DNA of 64,000 bases from Dromaius novaehollandiae (GCF_036370855.1 NC_088102.1:39593835-39657834), one strand, 5' to 3'. Counted from the stretch's first letter, positions 48,741 to 61,654 are shown. Program-made: numbers and translations. Notes: a model not told the origin generated them from the sequence alone.

Positions 48741-49967
48741 CTCAACACACAGTGAAAGCTCATGTCCCTCATTGCTAACAGGCTGCATGAAAGGGTCTAA
48801 TGGCTTTAAATTATGAATTCATTTTGGCTTTAAACGTAACGAATCCATGGATGCGATGTCACATTGTCATGCTAATGCAAGCTGTGTCTATCCTGAATGT
48901 CCTGGAGAGCTGCTCATGGGAGCTAGGACAGGCTAGAGGATATGGCTGTGCACCTGAGATAAGAGACAGAAGACATTTCAACAAGGGAAAGTTGTGTGAT
49001 ACCCAGGCAACTGCCAGATGTTCTCACCACCTGCAGCAGTACATGGGAATGAAAATAAGCCCTTGGACACATACATCTGTCTTTACTGCATATCAGACAC
49101 TCGGAAGGTGGCCTTCCTTTTTGTTAAGTGTTTCTGTTTAAATATTGTTCCTCCTGGGTTACTCCAAAGCTGGTGAAGCCAATGGCAAGACTCAGCAACT
49201 GAGAAAAAGGACACAACAAGGACAAAGCTACATATAGGCAAGGCATGACTAAATGTCAGGGTTTCTTCCCAGTATGATCCTGATCTGCTCACAGATCCTC
49301 AGCCTTACTGTATCCAACCCTAAATCAGGACATTAACAGTGCTTCACACCCTCTGGATGAAAGGCTGTAATTATTTACATCACATTAATGTTTTTGTTTT
49401 TTTAGATGAAAGATGTTGAGAATCACTTTAAAGATATAAGCAAAACAAGTTAGCTCACACCTTCCCTCTTTTCCTGTGAGCTTTTCATTGCACCTTATAG
49501 GAACCCAACAGCACCAATGCAATGCCGCTGGCAGGCAACAACAGAGGGGAGGACAGTAGGGTGTATGGGGCGAGCTTAAGAGACAGCCATGCATTATGCC
49601 CTTTCCTTATCTATCACATTCCCTAAGGTCCTGGCAAAGGGGAAGAGAGGGGAGAACAGCAAAGATGTGCTCAGAAAGAAAACAAACCAAAACAAAGAAA
49701 CCCAATCAAAATAATACAGCCTCTAAGGCTCAAGCATTGCACAAAAGGAGGATCAGAAGTAAGCTAGGCTCTAAAAGGCAGAGATGACACCGAAACAGGG
49801 TGAGAGCGAGAATACAGGAGGGCAGAGAATAAAAGTTGATCTGTCTACAGGAGGAGGAGAAAAGGAGGGAGGGGAAATAGGAGAAAAAGGGTTATATTTT
49901 TGGAGTTGGGGTTTGGAAACTTGATTCTTTTTTTTTTTTCCATTTGTTTTCATAAAGGATCTCACAC

Positions 49968-50071
49968 CTGATATTCCTCGTTCCATCCATTTCGGTTCAC
50001 CAAGGGCAATGAAGAAATTCTCCTGCCTTTCGTATTCCTCCTCATCTACTATTTTAACCCTTACGGTCTTC
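49968..50071 (-). CDS. SLC8A3: SLC8A3 alternative exon B
   Basis: A 104-nt exon (1 + 34 codons + 1), with acceptor 'gtccctacag' and donor 'tcag|gtgtga'. It reads KTVRVKIVDEEEYERQENFF, then IALGEPKWMERGIS, then a G that joins exon C (Ala) or the 125-nt exon (Glu). This is the NCX3 exon B form of the second half of CBD2; GEPKWMERGIS is diagnostic. In NCX paralogues the B form reduces or changes Ca2+ binding at CBD2 relative to A. B carries EEYERQENFF where A carries EEYEKNKNFF. It is used in place of exon A, not with it. The 195-codon frame at 49771-50358 is this exon plus read-through of intron. Confidence 0.96.
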
Positions 50072-50154
50072 CTGTAGGGACAACAAGAGAGACAACCGTG
50101 TACAGCGGGTCGGCCAGTTGGAGGAGACGCAGCAGCAGCACCACACGCTTCTCG

Positions 50155-50160
50155 CATGCA
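50155..50160 (-). promoter_or_regulatory. SLC8A3: UGCAUG (RBFOX-type) element upstream of exon B
   Basis: The + strand CATGCA reads UGCAUG in the SLC8A3 pre-mRNA, 84 nt before the exon B acceptor. RBFOX binding upstream of an exon usually favours skipping. Further UGCAUG words occur at 49588-49593 (downstream of B) and at 51997-52002 and 52011-52016 (upstream of A). One hexamer is expected by chance every few kilobases, so function is uncertain. Confidence 0.35.
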
Positions 50161-51410
50161 GCCCGTCCCCGCTGCCTGGGGCGGTGTGCCGTTGGCCTGC
50201 TCGTTTGACATGGCGCATCGGTCGCAGCTGCTCTTTGGGGAGCGGGAGGGTGTTAGGGGGAGATGGGGCTGGCAAGGGGGGTGAGGAAGGGAGTGAAGAG
50301 CAAGGGGAAGGGGGTTCGGACCTTGCTGATGGTTAGTGGGAGACGACTTCTGCAGCACGTTTTTTCAGTGTCACATGGTAATAGAAAGGGTATTGGCTGA
50401 CTGGAAATCACCAGGAGCCACCCTGGGGTACCCAGTGCATTTTGGCTGAAAGGTCAATTGCTCCTGCTACCCTCACAATTAGTAATAAATCTGTAGGGAC
50501 TCTGGGCTCGGAGACTGAGGAGAAGAGAGAGAGATGCGTACTCACAGACATGCTCCCCAGTGGGGGTGAGTCAGGTCTTTGCTATAGCTGAGGCTATAAC
50601 TCTGTTAGCTTCAAAGGATGCTGAAATTTCTAATTTCCATTTTTAAAATGGCACATCTTATTGCTTCTACTCTTTGATACTGTCTGCCTCCTCTCCCTGA
50701 CCTGAATGTTCCCTGACCGAGAGACTCAGCTTTCTGTGAGAGCAGACAGCTTTGCTGGGAGCTCGCAGAAGACAGAATGGTACTAAAATACCTCAGAGAC
50801 TTGAATGAAAATACCCTTGACACCGGAGCAGAGCTGTCTCCTTCTCCCTGCTGCCAGGTTTCCAGGCTATGTCTAGCACCCTTGCAATGCATAAAGCTAC
50901 TGTGAGCCCTCAAACAAATCAAAGGCAGAGTGTCAGCCCTCTTCCCTGCCCTGATCAGTCACTCCCAGAGCTGCTCAACAGCAACCAGACTGGAAGGTTC
51001 ACAGCCTTTACCCAGTCCTTCTGAGAATTTATTAGGGTCTCTTTCTCTGCCAGGCCTTGACTCTTGTGTTTTGTTAATGTGGGACTATCAGGACACCTCA
51101 TAGAAATACAGCAGGGTGATGGTCTCCTAAGATGCTGGATGTGTTTCTAGCAAGCATCTTCCCACTGATGCTACAAGACTTGCTTAAGCAGGCTCAGTCC
51201 TTCCCATCAATGGGAAGGATGGAAGGTCCCTCTATGAGCCATTGCAAAAATATTCACAACTAGGACTGTATTATCCTTCTCTCTCTCTCCTTCCCTTGTC
51301 CCCTTTCCCAGGCCCCTCCAGCACAGTTCCCATCCCACTCATGCTCCACAGGTACCATGTGACACAGGTGTGTGTGCACAGCAGTGTTTAGGATAGAGCA
51401 GTTGGAAACA

Positions 51411-51476
51411 AAAAGAAATCAGAGGAAAAGGAGCAGAGGAGGAAGGGCAAGAAAGAGAAGAGGAAAGAAGAGTGTT
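51411..51476 (-). promoter_or_regulatory. SLC8A3: UCUU-rich cluster downstream of exon A
   Basis: On the sense strand, starting about 30 nt after the exon A donor, the intron is almost pure pyrimidine for more than 60 nt ('ctcttctttcctcttctctt' and onward). This is dense in PTB words. PTB sites on both sides of an exon commonly repress it. Confidence 0.45.
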
Positions 51477-51505
51477 AACGTTAGTCTGCAGGGCCAGTAC
51501 TACAC

Positions 51506-51612
51506 CTTTCTGTAAACTCATATCCACCATGCGTGGGCTCATCAGCTCAATGAAGAAATTCTTGTTTTTTTCATACTCCTCATCATCAATTACCTTGATG
51601 TGAATTGTTTTG
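51506..51612 (-). CDS. SLC8A3: SLC8A3 alternative exon A
   Basis: A 107-nt exon (1 + 35 codons + 1), with acceptor 'ccatccacag' and donor 'gaaag|gtgtag'. It reads KTIHIKVIDDEEYEKNKNFF, then IELMSPRMVDMSLQK, then a split G codon. PRMVDMS-QK is the NCX3 exon A signature. It forms the last part of the Ca2+-sensing face of CBD2; the DDEEYE acidic cluster belongs to the Ca2+-binding loops of this domain. It is an alternative to exon B. I recall human A as KTIHIKVIDDEAYEKNKNYF and IEMMGPRMVDMSFQK, so it is highly conserved. The longer frame at 51339-51701 is intron read-through. Confidence 0.96.
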
Positions 51613-51665
51613 CTGTGGATGGAAAAATAATAAGTGTCATAAAGGGGAGAAGAGAATAGAGAAGC
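51613..51665 (-). promoter_or_regulatory. SLC8A3: UCUU-rich tract upstream of exon A
   Basis: The sense strand reads 'ttctctattctcttctcccc' ahead of the acceptor, followed by an A/T-rich gap and the acceptor itself. With the downstream cluster it brackets exon A by PTB-type sites. Confidence 0.4.
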
Positions 51666-53029
51666 AGAAGTGGAGGAACGCAAGGAATTGCATGGGAACA
51701 TTAGACAGTCAAAGTTTTCTCACTCACTGAACAGGCTCAACATGGCCCTTGAGAAAGGCTAAAGCCCACTACTGCAAGTGACATTGGCCTATCTTCTGTT
51801 CAACCAGAAGGCCTGAACATATCGTGCAAAATGTAGTTGAACACAAATAGCTCTGGTCTCCTTGCAAACTGGCAAGAGGCTCAAGAGTTGCAACACAGAT
51901 CAGCACAACCGCTCACTGCACAATGTCCATGCAACAAAATCTGACTGGCACACAGGGAAGCACGCTCTGTTCACACTGCTACTCACTTTGAACACACATG
52001 CATAAAAACACATGCACAAGTACACACCACACAGGCACCAAGCTACTACCTCCATGCTGGTTCCCATTAGCCTCTCAGAGAGACACTAAGTGACCATATG
52101 GGAAGATGCTGCAACCTTTAGCTCTGAGCTCTTCATGTTAAAGTGAGCCAAAGGTGAGGCTAGTCAACCAGCTGCCTAAGGGAAAACCTGCCTCTGCAGG
52201 GGACTCTGAGTAGTGCTGGTTGCTGGACTAGCTGGGCAGAAAATCCTATGTCTCTCCTTAGACGAATTTCTTATTAGTTCCAGGAGCATTTCGTGGGAAA
52301 AGAATGAAAGAGCTTGCCATGATGTGGTTTCTTTCACAGCAAATAAATGTCTTAAACAGAGGTCACAGTTCCTTGGCTCTCACTCCTACACACATGCACA
52401 CACAAATACAACAATCTAAACTTGATGGCTTTGCCAATTATGCTGTCTACCTTTCAGCTAGGGTTGCGCTGATTGTCTCAGGCTGAAAATTATACCTGCA
52501 CTTTGCTTGCTTTCTTATCAGTTGAAAGGCTTGATAAAATCACATCCCTCACTCATGACAGAATGGATTGGTGCTTTCACTCTGGGATGATCTCACACCC
52601 TCTTAAATGTAAAGTTCTCTGCATATGCACCAATGATCACATATAATTACATGCTCATATACACACGTACATTCTGAACGGGCATGCATTTGTTATCTCA
52701 AGGCTCCCAGACTTCCAATCAGCCATGACCCTAAACTGGAACTGCAATTTTTAAAACGAAGAGTCAGTTCAACATGAAGTGCATTTCCATCACCGTAAAA
52801 CAACTGCTCCTAAGAACCAGGCCAGCTGCCCATCTCACCAGGGAATGACTTCCCCATCTAACAGCTTAGTACCCACACACACATCTCCTCCACGGCTCTC
52901 CTGCAACGACCACTGCAAGTTCCCTGCACATCCTCAACATTTGGATCAGTCCCCTGGTGCATTTTGTATCTATAATTTGTCTTGGCTGTACATAGAAAGG
53001 AGGAGAAAAGCAGGACTGGAGATCATGGA

Positions 53030-53165
53030 GCCTGAGCAAAATAACCCCAGGCTTCAAATTACTGTGTGTGTCTCAGTTTCCCTGTAAGTGAGCTGTTGTG
53101 CTAATGTGCTCATAGGGTTGTGAGGAAGATGTGGATCTTTATGACTGTCAAACACAACCAAACCT
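53030..53165 (+). mobile_element. MIR / CORE-SINE remnant
   Basis: 'tgtgtctcagtttccctgta', then 'gtgctcatagggttgtgagg' and 'gatctttatgactg' follow MIR order (cctcagtttcctcatctgtaaa, cagggttgttgtgagga). Diverged. Confidence 0.5.
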
Positions 53166-55119
53166 ACTGATACAAAGTGTTGTAGACTTAAGAAATAGCA
53201 TTACACTATTCTACCCTTTGCCTTGTTGGGAAAAGGACCGACACACTACAACAGTGGTGTACATCAACAAACACATCTAGTGCCAAAGTGAGTGGGATTT
53301 GGAAATCTTTCTCATACATACTGTTGGTTGGGAACTTGAGTTCCTCCTTTCACCAGGATGGCGAGAATGACTTCCTTTGCTCCCATGAGCTCCTCCCTTG
53401 ACCAGGGAGGTGAGAGTGATTTCTTTTGCTCCCATGAGAAGCTGAACTAGTCCAGGCTGTCTGTGGAGATAACTGCTTAGTGCTCTTTCAGTATCGGGCT
53501 GGAGTCGCTGAGCACTCTGCTGAATTCAAGAAGAGCTGAGCACTGACTACAAACTACAAGTTTAGTCTCAAAACTCAGTCAGCGGTCCTCACTGCTAATT
53601 TGTCACCAATCATCCCAGAAATCCTCAGGGTGGGGGTAAATATGAGGGCTTCAACACACTCACTAAGTGCCTTAGCCCATATATTAGTGACCTTGTTATG
53701 AATAAAAAACTGTACATGGCCTTACTACTTTGAATATCAGGCACTAAAAGATATCCAGTACCTTTGATCCCATACTGCTTCAGAAAGCACTCCAGTCCCA
53801 AATCCCAGGGATGCTGTGACCCCAGCTCCTGCCAGCGTAGGTAGTTATTACAGGCCCAGCTGTGTCTGAGAGCAGACAGGACAGATCTCAGGCTGTCACC
53901 CCTTGGAGCCAGGCCTGGATGAACACGGTAGCACTGACCTATGCTTACTAGCTAACACCTAAGCAACTGCTCCACTTAAGAGCAGCTGAGGAAAAGAGCA
54001 TTTGCAAATCGTGTAATATCTGAGGAAGGCTTTATGACCCCCTGAAAATCACCATTTCATGACACAAAATAGGAGGGTTGATTAGTTTTCATTGCTGCAG
54101 TTTGCATACCTACTGGTATCATCAACGACCACAAAATTATCCAGTTCTCCTACAATTTGACTCTTCAGTCATCATTGGTTCTCCACTCTGGCTGTGGAAA
54201 TCCTGCTCCCTGTGCTGGCTCTTGTTCTGACCAGATCCTAATCCTGTCTGTCAATGATGGCACAAGGGACTGGGGAAGAGTTTTAACAATCTTCGCTATA
54301 TCCTTCGGTGTTATGAATATGCAAGAAAAATCACCTCAGATTCTTCTTTCTAAGCTAAATCATCTTTATTTTTGTCAGTGGTTGTTCTGCAAATAACCCT
54401 TACTAATGCTAGCAAGCCTTCTTTCCCTTCTCTAGACCTTTTCAATCTCTACTAATCCAGACTGAAAGATTTTAAACAGTGTGTCTCTGGTGTAAATGTC
54501 GGTGCTCTGCTAAGACTTCATTACAATTATTTCATTCCATTTTCTTTGGAGAGGTTGACAGAATTTCTCTTTTGAACCACATGTTGTCTGGGTCCCTAGT
54601 ATTTTGCAAATGTTTTTCAATTTGCTGAATTAAATCTGCATCCAATTCATAGCTCTGATCTCTTTCTTGGTCGTACTACAAAACAGAAGATGGGATTTTT
54701 GAAAGTAGCCAGTGCTTCCTAAACTCCAGTTGCTTTTGAAAATCCCGTTCACAAATAGCGCTGCTTACATTTTTGAACTACTGGCAACTTCTGCTTTTTT
54801 TAGCTCTTGACTTTTCATGATTTTAAGTAGCTAATTTTTCCCTCAGCCTTTTTTCAGAGTGAAAATATGAGGAGTGAGAAATAGGGAAGAAATCAGCATT
54901 TCACTTTAAAAAGCAGAAAAAGTGTAACTTTTTTTTCCAAAAGGGGTCTTCAGTGTGAACAGCCCCATGTTACTCAGTATCTGCAACAAAACTTGTCTGC
55001 AAAGGATGCAGACCATGTTTCCTGGAGGCCGATTTAGGTATCACGACAAAGCCATTCTACAGCTTTAGGCAATACGTATAATGAATGCACATTATTTGAG
55101 TCTGTCTTTTTACAGTGAC

Positions 55120-55144
55120 TTTTTTTTTTTTTTTTTTTTTTTTT
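55120..55144. repeat. T homopolymer, 25 nt
   Basis: An uninterrupted T-run in the SLC8A3 intron. It produces a lysine run in the - strand frame 55034-55282, which is not a gene. Confidence 0.85.
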
Positions 55145-58100
55145 AAGAGGTGGCTCTCCCATTTCTGCGAGTGGTGTATGCGCATACTGAAGTGGAGAAG
55201 AAATACCATTTAATGAGAAAGCATGCACGGAAGATGATCTCCAAGTCTGTGTGTGTGGAAAGCCTGATTTTACACAATCCACTCAACTGCACAATGAATA
55301 CTCAAAGCTGTGGACTCAAGGAAGTAATGACTCACTGCGTGCACATTTTGTTAAGTGCAGAGTGGTCTATATAGCCTACTAAGTAGTTCCACAGGGGTGA
55401 GATTTCTTTATAGTTGTCTTTTTTTAATTTAAAAGAAAGTCGAGAAAGAGAACCCAGTGGATTTCTGTAGAGAAGATACGCTTTAAAATGTTGACATTAC
55501 AAAAGGAAGCCCCCTGATGTCAGGAAACAGCATAGTTTCCTAAGACCACTGGGAAACCTTCACTCTGCCTGCTGCTTTGCCAGAGGCTGCAGTCCCCAGG
55601 CCCTGCCTCACCTTCCCAGGTGACACCGGGTCACCTCTCTTCTCCTCCCTTTGGGGTGACACCGCCTCATGCTTGGGGCCAAACAGATCTGCATGCTAAT
55701 TCTTGAATACTGCTGACAATGAAAAGGGAAAAAACTTCTTGTCTCATTTGCTGGCAGACTAAAAATAGTATACCAGTGAAGGTATTTTGAAAGCTGTCCA
55801 AACACAGGGGCAGAAGTAAAATAATACAAATTTGTATTTCTGATTCTGGGTGTGTTTTTTTCCTCTGAACCTTCTTTAAAATATGCCTGTGTACATGCCT
55901 TTTGCAACTGGATGTGTCAATATACATGCTATCCACACCAACCAGAGCGCAAGTAGGGGCTACAAACGAGTATAAAATGTTCCCTGTCTGAGTGGCTGTT
56001 GTTTCAGCGCTCTTGGCAACTGGCCCCCTGACTCTCAAGTACACAAGGCAGAAAGTGAAGAGAAGTTATTTGAGAGCAAACAGAATTTTCTGCAAACTTT
56101 TGGGCCCTCTGCTTGGTATATGGCCGTATCTGAGATCTTACTTGTTTTGGGAGGACGCAGAAAGATAGGGCCATGTATTGATACCCAGAAATCAATCCAA
56201 GTAATGTGGCACTGCCTCCAATACCTCCAAAGTTTTTTTTTTCTTTGGGCTCATGTGCATTCCTGTTCACACTCTGCTGATCTTTGCCTGGTATCGCCAC
56301 CCCAGGCTGCGGGTCTTCCAGACCATCCCCCTTGCCCTAATTCTCTGTTGCACAGGAGAGACAGGATAACACCTCACACACACTCAGTCTGGCTGTGCAA
56401 CTGGCTTTAACTCCCCAGCACACCACAGGCCTGATGAACTCACCACACTAGCATCGTCTCTTCTAAACAAAAATTCAAGCCCAGCACTCTGATGATCCCA
56501 CCTTTTCCACTCCTTTCTACAAGTGGAAAGTCCAACTGCAAGAGACTGTCCATGCCTGAAAAGCCCCTTCCAGCACCAGAGCTCAGTCAACTGTTTCTGA
56601 CACATGCATGCACAGAGGATCACATGGTCCTGAACCCTGGTTGTATGTCAGTGGATAACACACTTCCCCCCACTACCTGCACCTGGATCCAAGTCACTCT
56701 GCAGTGAAATAGAAACTTGCCATCCTGCTCACTGAAATGCAGCAAAGTTTAACACTGATGTAAAGGTGAGGGCCACTTGCTGGCTCAAAGCCAGCTGGAT
56801 CAGCCAGCATCCCCAGAATAAAACTGACCCACAGACAGCGTCTTGGTGGGAACCCTGAGGGCTGTGCCAGGCTGTGGGGACATGAACAACACCTTCTGAG
56901 CTCAGGCAAAGGGAACGCTAACTGGGTGCTGCTCTTTCTTGACCTTTCAACAGAGCAAAGCATAAGGCTGATTAATGGAGGGAGAGTAGAGCCAAGTCAA
57001 CACACTGACATTAACACCAAGCACATGCATAGGGTCAGCTAACGCCGTGCAGTGACAGACCATGTGCCTCTTTGCCATCCATAGGAGAGAACACCATGGG
57101 CTGCAGGGACCTGGGCCCTACAAATTTCAATACCTAGGACCAAACCCAAGCAGAGGGCACAGAGACTCCACAACATACACAGATGAGGCCAAAGCCACCT
57201 TCATCAGCTAATCTTCATACAGCAAAGCTGAATGTGGCCTGTGCAGACAAAGGCAGCCTTATACCCCTTACCCAACCTGTTGTAGGCTCAAAAGAGGATG
57301 AGCTGCACCAGGACAGTACTATACCTGACCTACATGGCTTTGCTGAGAGCCCATGCTCATTTTCACAGCACTGTGGACTACACAGCTTCGGGGACCCAGC
57401 CTAGCAGCCTTGAGGTGTGGGCTGTGTGATAGGGACCCTCTGGCTACTCAGGCACCCTGGCACCGCGCTCAGTTGGCCAGTGCAGCCTGGATGGCTCCAG
57501 CCAAGCTCACAGTCTCTGCCCAGTATCACTCCAGTCCCAGCGAGTTTCCAAACCTTACTGTGCAAGGGAAAAAGGAGAAAGGCAGAAACGAAAGAAGGAA
57601 CGGAGAAGTTTCCAGGGACTGTTCAGTGACACCGTGAGGTGGGTGACCGCTCACAGGGCAAGTGCTGCATAGCGTGGAATATTTAACCTTTTGCTATTAT
57701 TTTGCAGCAGCAGGAAGAAAGCATCCCCAGTCCCAGGGCCGCCCGGTAGACTGCAAGGAATGGGGCGCCGGGCTCAGCTCGCTTCCTTGTGGGGAAGTGC
57801 CCTTGTCTCAGCTGGCTCGCTGCTTTGGTGACTGTCGCTGTGGAAAGGTCAGCGCTGACAAAGGGTGTTTTGGTGCCTATCAGGACGGTGAGGCAGTCCC
57901 TCCCAGTCTGGCGCGGCTGGGTTAGGGTTGCCTGTTCCCAAGCTCTGCAACTTCTTTAACTACTAAGAGCACTTTACTCCTCTCTAGTGCTACAAAAGCA
58001 ACTGTAACTACGGCTACAACCTAAGCTGCAGTAAATCGTCTTGAGGCCAAAACACAGATTGCTCCCTTGCAACACTGCCCTCATATCTCACCTGCAGCCA

Positions 58101-61100
58101 CACGGATAGCTACCTCCTAGAAATGCCTAGAGAGCACAGGAGATGGATGGGGAGAAGGACTGGAGTGTAACACCACTCTGGGAAGACATCGCATTAATGT
58201 GAGAGATGTGACAGGAGGACACCGAGAGGCAGGGAGCGAGCGTGAGCAGAAGGCGTGGGAACATTTTGCTGCAAGAACATTGTGACAGTTTCCTGAAATT
58301 AATCGAGGCAGATGCCGGCACGAGAGGGTCTTGCAGCACAACAGGCCTGACGGGAACATTCCCCCTAATGGGAAGTGAGGGGTCTGAAGCGCACCTTGCT
58401 CAGCCGGGCAGCTTTCATTCCCCAACAGCTGATGCCTCTGCATCAGGGAAAGGAGGACACTTTCCATCCTTCCTCTTTCTCTGACAGCTTCCTCATGGCC
58501 AAGACATATCTCAGACGGTTGGAAAGCTGAGAACAACAAAGGCCATCCAAAACTCTGTCCTGGCAATCAACTGCCTTCATTAAATGACAATGGGAGTTGG
58601 AAAGGAGGAGTCACTCTGCAAACAAAACCAAACCCAAAAGCTCCACAACCAGTACCAACCCACAGCTTAACTCAATCTCAACATTTACATGGGTTGATTT
58701 GCAGAAACAGCTCTTTAATTCAGGCCTCAGTAGCCTTTTCAACAGGCTGAACAATGCTTTTAATTTGGAAAAGCATGGGTAGCTTATCCTTCTCCATGTG
58801 CATCTAGGAGTCAGACTGAGCATGGAAGGGACAATCGCCAGAAGTACTGAAACAGATTTTCCTAGCCTGACAGGGAGCCTCCTCAGCCTTCCACAAGATC
58901 TGTTTGTGTGAGATTCCCTGCCCAGATCGGTTAAGCTGACCCATTTTCACATTTTCCATAAGCTCCAGGTGAGTCCCCAGCCTCTGCTGCCAGGCAGTTT
59001 GCACAGATACAACAAGAGGAGAAATAGGCCTTTCAGTAGCAAAAGCACACAGCCGTGGCAGCTTCTGAGACTGCTAGGAAATAACTCTTAGAGGGCTGCT
59101 GGGGTTTCTTCCTGCTCTGGAGGCAATATTACCATGTTAGACAAGGAGACCTATCTCCAGAAAAAAACAAAAAGCAAACCATTCGACTTCTGATTCAAAA
59201 TCATAGGGGACCCACTGTGGCTACAGCTATACCTCTGCTCTTAAAATTGGGAAGGACAAGGATAACTGAAGGACTGTGGTACAGCAGGACAAGGTGAGAT
59301 CTGTAGTTCCCAGGGATTACATGTGCATACAGAAGTCAGAATAGCTGCTCTCTCCTGTTTTCTGTGTGGACATTGCACACTGTCACCAATAGCCCTTAGA
59401 TGGTGCCAGTCCAGGCTCTCCTTTAGACACATACTTAAAAATAATCACTGTTTTTAAAAGTTAAGGATGGGAAAGCTCCTCTAGGGAACAACATTAATAA
59501 GGAGATTTCCCTGAGTAAGCACCAGAAGATGAAATGAACAGACATTGATCTTCTCCTAAAGGACTTCATGCACATGACGTTGCTAAATTCCCTATAAGGG
59601 GAGTACATAGGATAATCTATAAAATCATTTTATTTGACAACACATCCTCTTCCAACACATAAGGCAACAACTGAATGGTTATTTGATTAATGTGCTAGAA
59701 AATACTGAGTCTCTTTGCGGAGACTCTCATTTGCAGGAATTATTGCAGTGGAGGTTAAGAGGATGTGTCTGCATGACTTTGGAATGTAAAATAAGGCTCA
59801 GCTCTAAAAACAGCATAGGTCAGGAAATGTCACATAGAGTATACCATTGAAACAGGCAGTGTTGTGCAAGGGCAGGATTTACAGTCCCTGGTGGGATGCT
59901 GTTAGCCAGGATGGAAAGCATCCAGGACAGCAAGGTAAACATCCCTGGGACAGTGAGAAGTACCAGGAGATCTTTAGTAACTCATTAATGTGAATCATTA
60001 GTGCACACAGATCAGGTCAAGCCATAGCATTCTTAACGCATCTCAACATACCTAAATCTTCATCTGATTTGCTGCAGGTACAGGCCCTGCGCCACGAATT
60101 TCAAAATGTGTGGTGCCAGTCTTACTCTTCCCCAGAGCCCTGCATGTGACTGCTGGCATTGGGCTGGGTTTTCAACAAGGAAATATATGGATAGGATCTG
60201 TTCCCTCTGCCAGAAGATCTCATTGAGAAGTCATGTTGCAGTAATGCTGACCATATAAGATGTCAAAACTTGAGGCAAACCACAGGGGATTAAATAAGAC
60301 TGTTGTACAGCGGGGAGCTGGCTTTGTCTGGGCCACTGGGAGGCAGACATATAACACAGCAACGCAACAGCGCTGGCAGACAAGGTGCCCTGGTGCGAGG
60401 CACACGGTCATAGGGAGTAGCACATCAAGTAACCAAGGCTGGGGCAAGCAGAGTCATTTTGAAGCAAAGAGTTATGCTGCCATGTAGGAAAAGATGAGGG
60501 AAGTGTTTGAGGAGGAAAAGCATTAAATCCCAAAGCAGATTCCCAAAGCTTGCCAAGGAGATGATAAGCAATCTTCATTTCAACGGGGAATCATGGTAAT
60601 TTAAGGACCCATCCAGAGTAAGACCAGGATAGACAGGATATACACTGGGCTTCAGATCATGCCCATGAAAGGAGATTTTTGGCTCCCAGGGGGACTGTAG
60701 CGGGGGAAACAGTTTTTGAAGCATGCCGCTGCAGTCACCAGTGATAGTCACAGTTTGTTCTAACAGCCAGGTCAGAATTTAAGGTGTCTCCAAGGTCAGA
60801 GCAGATCTTGGTACCAGTTACCTAAGCAGATGCCAACAGGATAGACAAACTGTCAGCATAGAGTTTCAGGCAGATCACTGATGTACAAGTCGCTGATGCA
60901 TGCGTTACAAAAGAACTGGTGCTAGTACAGAAGCTGGAGACAAGCCACTGCGGGCTGATTTCCAGAAACTGGCTGTGTCATTCATCAGGACCTTGGAAGA
61001 GCAGCTAAGGGACCTCCGCTCTGTGCAACAAGCACAGGGGGAACAGGCCGGACAGTTTCAGACCAGTCTGCTGTAAAGTCACACACAGAAGTCCAATAAT

Positions 61101-61654
61101 AAATTGATCTTTTTTTGAATTTTTTAACTTCAGGATGGCCTATGGGATAACTAGATGATCATTATCATAGGGCTGTCTGTGGTGCTACTCATGATATGAC
61201 CTCTGTATTCCTCCAGGCAAGCCTGAGGCCATGCAAGCAATCACTTGATACTTCTGTGCTTCAATTTCTAAATCTACGCAGTGGTGGTGATCCCTATTTC
61301 TCTCACAGGAGCCTGTGTAGGGGACGGTCATTACTTGCAAAACATTCGAACTGCTCGTTTAGAAGATGCTACAGTTGTAAGCAGGGTGAAGAAAGGGAGC
61401 AGAGAGTGCTTTGGGTGGTGGTGGAAGTGGGAACAATACCAGCTTCCTGTTTCATTTAATTTGGCTCTGATTTGAAGGGAGTTTTGCATTTCTATAGTGC
61501 ATCTCCTCTTCCTTGCTAAAGCTCCTTTATGCCATTGGGGAACCAAAAAGCCTCAGAAAACAGGGCTGGAACTGACAGCTAGCACTCAGCTAGTTCACCC
61601 CTGACCCTGGGCAGAACCAGTTCCACCAAGCCACTTCTGACAGGCAGTTGCCCA

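Larger units (their letters stand above)
39198..49967 (-). other. SLC8A3: SLC8A3 intron (about 10.8 kb)
   Basis: Contains two adjacent MIR-like remnants (40520-40640 and 40690-40835) and a CR1-type 3' fragment (48400-48740). A segment at 43205-43395 shows 'gatcaaattctgct' and 'tttacacca' words reminiscent of old amniote repeats, but not enough to name. No other exon found. Confidence 0.85.
50072..51505 (-). other. SLC8A3: SLC8A3 intron between exons A and B
   Basis: 1,434 nt. It contains a UGCAUG on the sense strand near exon B and a pyrimidine-rich cluster next to exon A. The spacing is far too large for steric exclusion of the two splice sites, so exclusivity must come from frame or regulation. 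No other feature seen. Confidence 0.9.
51666..61654 (-). other. SLC8A3: SLC8A3 intron upstream of exon A (partial)
   Basis: I expected the large NCX3 exon (N-terminal membrane half and CBD1) to the right and saw no trace of it, so this is read as intron. It contains a MIR-like remnant (53030-53165) and a T-run (55120-55144). Open frames of 80-150 codons (for example 58117-58566 on the - strand) show no known product. Confidence 0.7.

Noticed and set aside
49771..50358. 195-codon - strand ORF taken as one gene
   Set aside because: Only 49968-50071 is coding (SLC8A3 exon B). The remainder is intron on both sides of good splice sites.
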